This document shows positions 1 to 5,427 of a DNA stretch of 8,585 nt, in pieces. Position 1 is the first letter of the stretch, and each line of letters opens with the position of its first letter. A program made the translations under genes and the position numbers. Source of the DNA: an uncultured Eubacteriales bacterium (lineage in GTDB: Bacteria > Bacillota > Clostridia > Oscillospirales > Oscillospiraceae); NCBI GenBank assembly GCA_902475515.1, contig CABSAB010000043.1, forward strand, positions 1 through 8,585, given 5' to 3'. The notes beneath the pieces were generated by a model. The model was not told the DNA's origin. It made no database searches and saw nothing but the letters and a program-made list of their open reading frames with translations.

Positions 1-2
1 GG

Positions 3-188
3 AGTGAATATGTTTTATTTGCGGTGTTGCTCCTTTTAGAAACACTTGTATTGTATTTGTTTACACGACTGTTCTTGAGGGGCTGCATGATTGAAAACGG
101 CTATAATGGGAAAAAAACACCGGCAAATAGAGCGGAAGGCAAAGGAACAAAGCTTTCTGGACAGATTGTTGTTTCGCGCTGTTTATAG
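3..188 (+). CDS. C-terminal fragment of a membrane protein, cut by the left edge, probably frameshifted
   Basis: An open frame enters from the left edge and stops with TAG at 186-188. Its first ~26 residues are one hydrophobic membrane-spanning segment (EYVLFAVLLLLETLVLYLF) followed by a basic, presumably cytoplasmic, tail. The protein family is not recognised. The tail after the A7 run at 111-117 (GKKTPANRAEGKG...) looks less natural than the one obtained by moving to frame 1 at that run: GKKHRQIERKAKEQ..., then an amphipathic stretch, ending with TAG at 214-216. That alternative would also put the stop 5 nt before the next gene's TTG start, as in a coupled pair. I infer a one-base insertion in the A tract, either real or a sequencing error. 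The membrane segment is solid; the C-terminus is uncertain. Confidence 0.5.
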   Translation, partial: SEYVLFAVLLLLETLVLYLFTRLFLRGCMIENGYNGKKTPANRAEGKGTKLSGQIVVSRCL

Positions 189-221
189 CGAGGCAACCCA
201 GAATTTTTTGGGGTAGAGTTT

Positions 222-479
222 TTGTACATATACAACGTTATTTGCCTGTTTCTCAGTTTGTGTGAAATACCGCTTTTTTCAGTCTGTGTTCTAAGCACAG
301 CGGATTGGATTTTACTTATATGTTATGGTATTCCATTTGCGTATACATTGATTGCTTTGAGCTTAACATTAGTATGGGATAAAGATCATATGAGTTTTTT
401 CCCGAAAGGTGAGTGGGTGTCCAATCTCTTTTTTGTCATGTTAATGACCGTTGCCGTTTTTCTTTGGTTATTGCGTTAA
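222..479 (+). CDS. Small membrane protein of unknown function (85 aa)
   Basis: A complete small hydrophobic protein with three predicted membrane segments at about residues 4-24, 28-51 and 66-84. A short polar loop carries WDKDH and FPKGEW between the second and third. TTG at 222 is the first usable start after the in-frame stop at 186-188; a weak G-rich Shine-Dalgarno (GGGG around 210-213) lies upstream. The gene begins 5 nt after the alternative stop of the preceding membrane-protein fragment (214-216), suggesting the two are co-transcribed and perhaps coupled. No family is recognised. Small AT-rich membrane proteins in such clusters can be immunity proteins, holin-like proteins or permease remnants, and the sequence does not decide between these. 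Confidence 0.5.
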   Translation: MYIYNVICLFLSLCEIPLFSVCVLSTADWILLICYGIPFAYTLIALSLTLVWDKDHMSFFPKGEWVSNLFFVMLMTVAVFLWLLR

Positions 480-500
480 TTTTGCACCTGAGAAAGCTAC

Positions 501-528
501 CTTGACCGTTTTGATTAGGACGGTCAAG
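501..528. repeat. Perfect 9-bp inverted repeat, hairpin without T-tract
   Basis: CTTGACCGT at 501-509 and ACGGTCAAG at 520-528 are exact reverse complements separated by 10 nt. It lies 21 nt after the stop of the small membrane protein. No T-run follows on either strand, so it is not a typical intrinsic terminator. It could be an mRNA 3'-end hairpin or a protein-binding site. The surrounding stretch 480-661 contains no convincing gene. Frame 1 reads as short peptides interrupted by TGA at 544-546, ending at 672-674, which may be the remains of a gene. Confidence 0.45.
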
Positions 529-661
529 ATGGCTGGGGCAGCGTGATACCTGGAGCCGGTATGCGATGCAGCGGTAGCGGGTACAAGCATTTCAAGCTGG
601 GTTAGCTCATGGTTTCGTCGTCGCTCCCGAAAAAATAGTCGTGGCATAGAAAGGAACTGCT

Positions 662-1024
662 TTGAGAACGGTTGATATCATGCGCTGTTGCCTTGCCCAT
701 CTGCTTATGTGCGGTGGTTTTTTAGGCACAACAAAGATTCTGGCTCGTGATGTTGGGATTAAAGAAAAGTATTACCCAAAGCATTATGTGGTGCCGTGCG
801 GTTTTATCCGCAGACAATTTCATCTGACGAAACAGAAGATTTTAAAGTTTAGTTATTTTGAATACTTTGCAATTGATCTTTTTTCTGTGATTTTTATGAT
901 TGAAATTATAGCCTGGGCGATTGGCAATAGTGCTTTGGGGATATTCCTATTCAAGGTGAAATTGTGCTTTTTGGGGTTAGAACTAGTGGCTTTTTTAATA
1001 TTATACTGTATATATCGAAAGTAA
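662..1024 (+). CDS. Two-helix membrane protein of unknown function (120 aa)
   Basis: The N-terminal ~65 residues are basic and soluble-looking, with the stretch KYYPKHYVVPCGFIRRQF at about 37-53 and HLTKQKI at 54-60. Two predicted membrane segments follow at about 68-89 and 91-117, and the protein ends in YRK. TTG at 662 is chosen because AAAGGA at 650-655 lies 6 nt upstream. ATG at 680 is a possible later start. AT-rich codon use separates it from the GC-rich genes after 1273. I do not recognise the family. The N-terminal ~30 residues are cysteine-rich and may be non-native if the gene lost its original start in the debris-like sequence upstream. Confidence 0.5.
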   Translation: MRTVDIMRCCLAHLLMCGGFLGTTKILARDVGIKEKYYPKHYVVPCGFIRRQFHLTKQKILKFSYFEYFAIDLFSVIFMIEIIAWAIGNSALGIFLFKVKLCFLGLELVAFLILYCIYRK

Positions 1025-1138
1025 TTTGAAATGCGATTCGGTTTTCGCCTGTGACCAACGGGAATGCCCTTGGGTGCGGGCGGGGCGAGGGATGTTCTGA
1101 AAAATAGTGCATCGCATAGTGTGCTATAAACACAAAAG

Positions 1139-1171
1139 AATCCCCGGTATTCGTTCGGAATACCGGGGATT
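1139..1171. terminator. Strong bidirectional intrinsic terminator
   Basis: A perfect 14-bp stem (AATCCCCGGTATTC at 1139-1152, GAATACCGGGGATT at 1158-1171) has a 5-nt loop. On the plus strand the stem runs into TTTTG, serving the membrane-protein region. On the minus strand it is followed by TTCTTTTGTGTTT, serving the convergent heat-shock gene that ends about 100 nt away. It separates two convergent transcription units. Confidence 0.9.
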
Positions 1172-1272
1172 TTGCTTATTTATGACGGTTTTGTGCACAG
1201 AAAAGTGCTGGCTTTTTGGCGTTTTTGGAGGCTGGCTCCTCCGTTGACCCCTTAGCGTTCCGTCTGCTGCGG

Positions 1273-1695
1273 TTATTGAATTTCCAAGCGGCGGGAAGTG
1301 GGCGTGACCACGGTTTTCTTAGGCAGCTCCAACTTCAGTATGCCGTTTTCGTAAGCAGCGGAAATTTGATCCTCGGCAATCTGAGAAATGTCAAAGCTCC
1401 GGCTGTAAGAGCCGTAATAGCGTTCGCGGCGGAGATAGTTCCCCTGATCGTCCTGCTGGCTGTCCTCGGATTTGCGTTCTGCCTGAATGGTCAGGCGGTC
1501 TCCTTCCACGTCAATGTGGATGTCCTCTTTCTGGAATCCCGGAAGTTCCGCCTCCAGTGTGTAGTGGTCGCCGTTATCCTGCACATCCGTGCGGAAGCTC
1601 TGCAGGGAGGTGTCCCCGAAAAAGCTGCGGGTCATTTTGTCCATTTCATAAAATGGGTTCATCATGGATTTGGTGAAAGGCATCAGTTCAAACAT
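1273..1695 (-). CDS. hsp20: Small heat-shock protein, Hsp20 / alpha-crystallin family
   Basis: An ATP-independent holdase chaperone that binds unfolding proteins in the cytoplasm and passes them to DnaK/ClpB-type machines (family knowledge). The 140-residue protein begins with a short N-terminal arm containing MNPFYEMD (12-19) and RSFFGD (23-28). The alpha-crystallin domain follows from about residue 34, including ELPGFQKEDI, RRERYYGSYSRSF, and the hallmark YENGILKLELPKK near residues 115-127. The C-terminal RRLEIQ supplies the I/L-x-I motif used for oligomer assembly. Length is typical for clostridial Hsp18-type proteins. The ATG is preceded by AAGGAGG, 8 nt away. A perfect CIRCE element and overlapping promoter lie upstream, so heat-inducible HrcA control is expected. 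It is convergent with the membrane-protein region and divergent from the yyaL-like gene. Confidence 0.97.
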   Translation of the reverse strand: MFELMPFTKSMMNPFYEMDKMTRSFFGDTSLQSFRTDVQDNGDHYTLEAELPGFQKEDIHIDVEGDRLTIQAERKSEDSQQDDQGNYLRRERYYGSYSRSFDISQIAEDQISAAYENGILKLELPKKTVVTPTSRRLEIQ

Positions 1696-1845
1696 AATTG
1701 GTTCCTCCTTAAATTGAGTTGGTTAGAAACGTGTGCATGTGTGTCATTGAGATTCATGGGAATCACGTTCCTTTCTTTTTCTTTCTGATTTCATCCTACG
1801 CCTATGTTTTGAACAATTCTTTATTCTTTTATGAATGAAATGTTA

Positions 1846-1875
1846 ATTTTAGCACTCGATTCAATTGAGTGCTAA
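1846..1875 (-). promoter_or_regulatory. Promoter of the Hsp20 gene
   Basis: Reading the minus strand, TTAGCA (1875-1870, -35) and TAAAAT (1851-1846, -10, 5 of 6 consensus) are 18 nt apart, giving a start near 1839 and a leader of about 143 nt. The boxes are formed largely by the two arms of the CIRCE element, so HrcA binding would block RNA polymerase directly. The -35 box is only a 4/6 match, so the exact promoter position is inferred. Confidence 0.5.
1849..1875. promoter_or_regulatory. CIRCE element (HrcA operator)
   Basis: TTAGCACTC-N9-GAGTGCTAA matches the CIRCE consensus in every arm position. HrcA binds this inverted repeat and represses class I heat-shock genes until misfolded protein titrates GroEL. 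It lies about 150 bp upstream of the minus-strand Hsp20 start and 268 bp upstream of the plus-strand yyaL-like gene. The Hsp20 gene is the obvious target; an effect on the divergent gene is possible but has no promoter evidence. Confidence 0.97.
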
Positions 1876-2143
1876 AAAATGAGGGGCGGAATGACGTTCG
1901 TGAAGCTGTTGCCTGTTTTGATGGATCGGCTTGCATCCATGGTGTTGCGAAAATGAAGAAAACAGCTTATCCCGTTTTGCCGCCAAAAACGAAAAAATAA
2001 TGAAAATAGGGTAGTTTTCTACGGATCACACCGGTAACTGCCGAAAGCCCGGATCCACCCAATGGCTTGCAGCCCTGCGCATGGAATGCCGCGATCCTGC
2101 CCATCCTGATAGTATCAAAACCGACTGAGGAGTGGATGATCGT

Positions 2144-4000
2144 ATGCCGAACCGTCTCAAACAGGAAACAAGCCCCTATCTGCAGCAGCACGCGGAAAAT
2201 CCCGTGGACTGGTATCCTTGGTGCCAGGCGGCCTTTGACAAGGCCAAAGCGGAGGACAAGCCGGTGTTTTTGAGCATTGGCTACAGCACCTGCCACTGGT
2301 GCCATGTGATGGCGCATGAGAGCTTTGAGAACCCCGAGATTGCCGGGCGCTTGAACCGGACCTTTGTTTCCGTCAAGGTGGACCGGGAGGAACGGCCGGA
2401 TATCGACAGCGTATATATGTCTGTGTGTCAGGCCTTTACCGGCAGCGGCGGCTGGCCCATGAGCATTTTTATGACATGGGATCAAAAGCCGTTTTTCGCA
2501 GGCACCTATTTCCCGCCCCGGTCCCGGTGGGGGACGCCGGGCTTTTCGGACCTGCTGGCGGCCGTCGAAAAGCAGTGGAAGGAAAACCGCACGGGGCTGC
2601 TGCAGTCGGCCGAACAGGTGATCGATGCATTGCGGGAAACAGCGCCCGTGCCGGATGCCGGGGATGCGCGGCAGCTTGCGGAAACCGCTGTGCGGCTGTT
2701 TGAACGCAGCTTTGACCGGATCTGGGGCGGCTTCGGCGCCGCGCCCAAGTTTCCAACGCCCCACAATCTGCTGTTTTTGATGCTGTATGCCAAGCAGAAC
2801 GGGAACGCTCCTGCCATGGAAATGGCGGAAAAGACCCTGGAGCAGATGCGAAAAGGCGGCCTGTTTGACCAGATCGGCGGAGGATTTGCCCGGTATTCCA
2901 CAGACCGGCAATTCCTGGTGCCCCATTTTGAGAAGATGCTCTATGACAATGCGTGGCTCATGATGGCATATGCTGTGGCCTATCATCTGACCGGAAAACC
3001 CCTGTATCTGGAGACCGCGGAGGATACCGCTGCGTATATCCTCCGGGAAATGACGGCCGGGGACGGCGGATTTTACAGCGCCCAGGACGCCGACAGCGAA
3101 GGGGTGGAGGGGAAATATTATACCTTTACCCATCCGGAGATAGTAAGCGTCCTGGGAGAGGACCGGGGCACGCGCTTTGCCCAGGCGTTTGATATCACGC
3201 CCGAGGGAAATTTTGAGGGGAAAAACATTCCCAATCTGCTGAAAAGTGGCGACATTCCAAGGGATTTTCAAGCAGAAAAGCAAACCCTGTGGGAATACCG
3301 GAAACAGCGGGGCAGGCTCCATGTGGATGATAAGGTGCTCACGGCCTGGAATGCCATGGCCATCGGTGCGCTGGCCATGCTGTACAGGCTCTCCGGACAG
3401 GCGCGGTATCTCCAGGCTGCCGTGACGGCACAGGCGTTTCTGGAAACGCATTTGGAGGCGGATGGACGGCTGTACACGAGCTTTTGCGGCGGACGGCATT
3501 CCGCCCAGGGGGTCCTGGATGATTATGCCTACGAGACCGCCGCACTGCTGGAGCTCTACAGTGCCACATTGGAGCAGGGGTATCTGGACCGGGCGGAGCG
3601 CCTTTGCGCGGAGGCTGTCCGGCGGTTTTCGGACGGAAAAAACGGCGGTTTCTGCCTCAGTGAGACGGCGGAGCTGTTTCTGAATCCCAAGGAGACCTAC
3701 GATGGCGCTGTACCCAGCGGGAACTCCATGATGGCCTATAATTTTGTGCGGCTGTACCGACTGACACAGCGGGAGGAGTACCGGGCCCTGGCGGAAAAGC
3801 AGCTGGCGTTTTTGTCGGGTCCGGCCCGGGAGAATCCCATGGGGCACGGGATGTTCCTGCTGGCAAAGCTTTTGCATGACGCGCCGCCGAAGCATTTCAC
3901 ATTCGTTTGGGAGGACCCCGCGGAGCTGCAGTGTGCCCGGGAGCGCATGCCCTTTTGGGCGGATATTCTTGCGGTGCGGCCCAGCCGGGAATACCCCTGA
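2144..4000 (+). CDS. yyaL: YyaL / DUF255 family thioredoxin-domain protein, frameshifted near its 3' end
   Basis: The N-terminal DUF255 domain has a thioredoxin-like fold. NRLKQETSPYLQQHAENPVDWYPW (family signature, residues 3-26 in part) leads to the redox-type motif CHWC at 50-53, KVDREERPDID at 78-88 and the cis-proline loop GGWPMS at 102-107. The rest is a helical (alpha/alpha)6 barrel like N-acylglucosamine 2-epimerase, with AQDADSEG at 313-320, VLTAWNAMA and DGAVPSGNS. The biochemical role of the family is unsettled (B. subtilis YyaL, animal SPATA20). ATG 2144 fits the family N-terminus better than GTG 2132, which overlaps the Shine-Dalgarno GAGGAG. The frame stops at 3998-4000. The -1 frame from CTG 3997 gives 25 more residues including VYACGPDGCRPPT, the expected family C-terminus, ending TAA 4072-4074. 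A base seems missing at the C4 run 3994-3997. The intact protein would be about 643 residues. Confidence 0.93.
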   Translation: MPNRLKQETSPYLQQHAENPVDWYPWCQAAFDKAKAEDKPVFLSIGYSTCHWCHVMAHESFENPEIAGRLNRTFVSVKVDREERPDIDSVYMSVCQAFTGSGGWPMSIFMTWDQKPFFAGTYFPPRSRWGTPGFSDLLAAVEKQWKENRTGLLQSAEQVIDALRETAPVPDAGDARQLAETAVRLFERSFDRIWGGFGAAPKFPTPHNLLFLMLYAKQNGNAPAMEMAEKTLEQMRKGGLFDQIGGGFARYSTDRQFLVPHFEKMLYDNAWLMMAYAVAYHLTGKPLYLETAEDTAAYILREMTAGDGGFYSAQDADSEGVEGKYYTFTHPEIVSVLGEDRGTRFAQAFDITPEGNFEGKNIPNLLKSGDIPRDFQAEKQTLWEYRKQRGRLHVDDKVLTAWNAMAIGALAMLYRLSGQARYLQAAVTAQAFLETHLEADGRLYTSFCGGRHSAQGVLDDYAYETAALLELYSATLEQGYLDRAERLCAEAVRRFSDGKNGGFCLSETAELFLNPKETYDGAVPSGNSMMAYNFVRLYRLTQREEYRALAEKQLAFLSGPARENPMGHGMFLLAKLLHDAPPKHFTFVWEDPAELQCARERMPFWADILAVRPSREYP

Positions 4001-4088
4001 AAAACGGGCGGGCCACCGTATATGCCTGCGGACCGGATGGGTGCAGGCCGCCCACCAACGAGATCACGTTTTAAGAAGAACGGACCGG

Positions 4089-4117
4089 TTGCAAACGGGG
4101 CGGGAAGCTTGTAAAAT
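4089..4117 (+). promoter_or_regulatory. Promoter of the AraC-GyrI regulator gene
   Basis: TTGCAA at 4089-4094 and TAAAAT at 4112-4117 are separated by exactly 17 nt; start expected near 4124, leaving a leader of about 85 nt. The -10 box sits within an AGCTT-N7-AAGCT dyad (4106-4122), a possible operator and possibly autoregulatory. This gives the regulator its own transcription unit, independent of the broken yyaL-like gene upstream. Confidence 0.6.
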
Positions 4118-4207
4118 AAGCTGTCTGCAAAAAAACATGACATTCGCCCGAAAAAAGTCGGACCCGGACCTGAAACATTTGCTATATTGATCCCGGAGGT
4201 GAAGCAG

Positions 4208-5083
4208 ATGAATATGCTCAAGCAGCTGAATGCCGCCATGGCGTATATCGAGGAGAATTTGTGCGCAGGATTCGACCCCGGAGAGGCGGCCAAGCTGGCG
4301 TGTGTCACCACAGACAGCTTCGAGCGGTTTTTCAGCTATATGACAGGGATGACCCTGCACGCCTATGTGCGGCGCAGGCGTCTGACCCTGGCAGCGCAGG
4401 AGCTGATGGATGGGACGGACAGTGTGCTGGCGCTGGCAATGAAATATGGCTATGACAGTGCCGACGGTTTTTCCAGAGCCTTTTACCGACAGCATGGCAT
4501 CACGCCCGCGGCCTACCGCAGGCATGGCGGCCCGCTGAAGGTATATCCGCCTGCTTCGTTTCACATTACGATCAAAGGAGCAAACGAGATGAATTTTAGG
4601 ATCATAGAGCTTCCGGAGACGGTGGTTTATGGCGTGTCGAAGCAGTTTGCGGGCCAGGGCTACAAGACCCGGGAGGAGCTTCGCCACACCATGTGGGCCA
4701 GCAGCGAGGACGATGTGCCCGGACAGCTCTGCGAGGGAACCTGGAATCAGGCGGGGAGCACCGCCTATGACGGTCTGTGGTATGGCGTCTGGCAGGATGG
4801 AAGGTATATGATCGCCCGGGAGCCGGCGGATGTAAAGACCGATGCCCTGGAGTGCCGGACGATCCCCGCTGGGACCTATGCGGCATTCTGGTCGGAACGG
4901 GGTGCTGTGGCCTGGGAGGAATTCCCCCAATTGTTCGAATCGATCTTCGATGCGTGGCTGCCGACCTCCGGCTACCGGCAAAGGGAGGACCTGGCCATCG
5001 AGGTGCTGCACCTGTGGACCGACCATGATCTGCGGCAAAAGAACCGCTATTTTGAGGCATGGATCCCGGTGGAGCGGATCTGA
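4208..5083 (+). CDS. AraC-family transcriptional regulator with GyrI-like effector domain
   Basis: A 291-residue DNA-binding regulator of the Rob/SoxS-like type. Residues 5-105 form the AraC/XylS DNA-binding domain with two helix-turn-helix units: FDPGEAAKLACVTTDSFERFF (second to third helices, about 22-42) and ALAMKYGYDSADGFSRAFYRQHGITP (about 75-100), the latter a very typical second unit. From about 129 a GyrI-like (SOUL-type barrel) domain begins with NFRIIELPETVVYGVS and ends with YFEAWIPV; such domains bind small hydrophobic or cationic ligands. The ATG at 4208 is chosen for GGAGGTG at 4195-4201, 6 nt upstream; an in-frame TTG at 4187 lies before the Shine-Dalgarno. It has its own promoter and terminator. 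The ligand and target genes are unknown; the adjacent polysaccharide operon is a candidate target. A strong internal ribosome site precedes codon 128. Confidence 0.93.
   Translation: MNMLKQLNAAMAYIEENLCAGFDPGEAAKLACVTTDSFERFFSYMTGMTLHAYVRRRRLTLAAQELMDGTDSVLALAMKYGYDSADGFSRAFYRQHGITPAAYRRHGGPLKVYPPASFHITIKGANEMNFRIIELPETVVYGVSKQFAGQGYKTREELRHTMWASSEDDVPGQLCEGTWNQAGSTAYDGLWYGVWQDGRYMIAREPADVKTDALECRTIPAGTYAAFWSERGAVAWEEFPQLFESIFDAWLPTSGYRQREDLAIEVLHLWTDHDLRQKNRYFEAWIPVERI
4574..4591 (+). promoter_or_regulatory. Internal Shine-Dalgarno and ATG at the AraC/GyrI domain boundary
   Basis: AAAGGAG at 4574-4580 lies 8 nt before the in-frame ATG at 4589, which is Met128, directly ahead of the GyrI-like domain. 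Initiation here would yield a 164-residue free effector-binding domain. The same bases encode the linker IKGANEM, which resembles the linker commonly seen in this family, so the site may be a by-product of protein conservation. Confidence 0.4.
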
Positions 5084-5088
5084 CCGTA

Positions 5089-5118
5089 AGCCCCGGCCAA
5101 ATATGGCCGGGGCTTTTT
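5089..5118 (+). terminator. Intrinsic terminator of the AraC-GyrI gene
   Basis: AGCCCCGGCCA (5089-5099) pairs perfectly with TGGCCGGGGCT (5104-5114) over 11 bp with a 4-nt loop, followed by TTTTT to 5118. It begins 6 nt after the stop codon of the regulator and isolates it from the polysaccharide operon. Confidence 0.93.
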
Positions 5119-5234
5119 GCTGTAAGGTATGCAGAAGCTGCTGTGCCTGGGAACGGAAATATTTTCCCTTTCTTACAGTTCGCGTAAAACCATAAGGGCC
5201 AGAGAAATGAAGCCTGAAATTTACTTTTTTCACT

Positions 5235-5255
5235 CCTGTAGTTGCAATTTACAGG
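5235..5255. promoter_or_regulatory. Perfect dyad over the -35 box of the polysaccharide promoter (candidate operator)
   Basis: CCTGTA (5235-5240) and TACAGG (5250-5255) are exact reverse complements 9 nt apart, and the -35 hexamer TTGCAA lies inside the spacer. Placement over the -35 box is what a repressor site would show. The regulator is unknown. Confidence 0.45.
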
Positions 5256-5270
5256 GGGTTATTGTATAAT
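5242..5270 (+). promoter_or_regulatory. Promoter of the polysaccharide operon
   Basis: TTGCAA at 5242-5247, a 17-nt spacer and a perfect TATAAT at 5265-5270 form a near-consensus SigA promoter with a start near 5277. It drives the aminotransferase, sugar transferase and Wzz-like genes. The leader to the first start codon is about 150 nt. The interval 5119-5234 before the promoter shows nothing recognisable. Confidence 0.8.
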
Positions 5271-5280
5271 TAATCTAACT

Positions 5281-5418
5281 ATGCTCCGATCACCACGCAT
5301 TGTTCCGCCTTTTGGAGAATGCGCAGGTTTTCCAGTACATACAGGCCCTTTCGGGAATGGATGGCCGTGGCCTGGACGGCCGCCGGATTGGAGCGTATTG
5401 AAAAACCCTGTGAAATGA
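5281..5418 (+). other. Leader of the polysaccharide operon with a possible 45-codon leader ORF
   Basis: ATG at 5281 is only about 4 nt after the predicted transcription start, so it would be read leaderless. It opens a 45-codon frame that is proline-rich (10 prolines, with a WPWPGRPPDW stretch) and stops with TGA at 5416-5418, inside the aminotransferase Shine-Dalgarno. A second frame (LFRLLENAQVFQYIQALSG..., to TGA at 5400-5402) looks more protein-like but has no ribosome site and may be a gene remnant. Short hairpins (GCATT 5297-5301 / AATGC 5318-5322; GGCCGT 5363-5368 / ACGGCC 5376-5381) occur in the leader; none is followed by a T-tract. I cannot tell whether any of this is translated. 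Confidence 0.25.
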
Positions 5419-5427
5419 GGAGACGTT

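Noticed and set aside
560..1118. 11-bp inverted match TATGCGATGCA (560-570) / TGCATCGCATA (1108-1118)
   Set aside because: Too short and too far apart to exclude chance; no target-site duplication or transposase nearby to suggest element ends.
951..1133. 60-codon minus-strand frame near the membrane-protein region
   Set aside because: Antisense to the membrane protein, no ribosome site, no recognisable feature.
1227..1242. GGAGG-N6-CCTCC hairpin as terminator of Hsp20
   Set aside because: On the minus strand it is followed by A residues, not T; the 1139-1171 hairpin serves this purpose.
1216..1788. A 190-codon plus-strand frame opposite Hsp20
   Set aside because: Shadow of the Hsp20 gene, whose alpha-crystallin motifs, Shine-Dalgarno and CIRCE lie on the other strand.
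2132..2143. GTG 2132 as start of the yyaL-like gene
   Set aside because: It overlaps the Shine-Dalgarno, and family proteins begin at the position matching ATG 2144.
1967..3895. A 642-codon open frame on the minus strand
   Set aside because: It is antisense to the unmistakable yyaL-like gene, has no family motifs, and its composition (Pro, Gln, His, Arg rich) is typical of shadow frames in GC-biased genes.
4183..4188. TATATT as a -10 box just before the AraC-GyrI gene
   Set aside because: No acceptable -35 box at 16-18 nt, and transcription would begin within the Shine-Dalgarno.
4187..4207. TTG 4187 as start of the AraC-GyrI regulator
   Set aside because: It lies upstream of the GGAGGTG ribosome site that is correctly spaced for ATG 4208.
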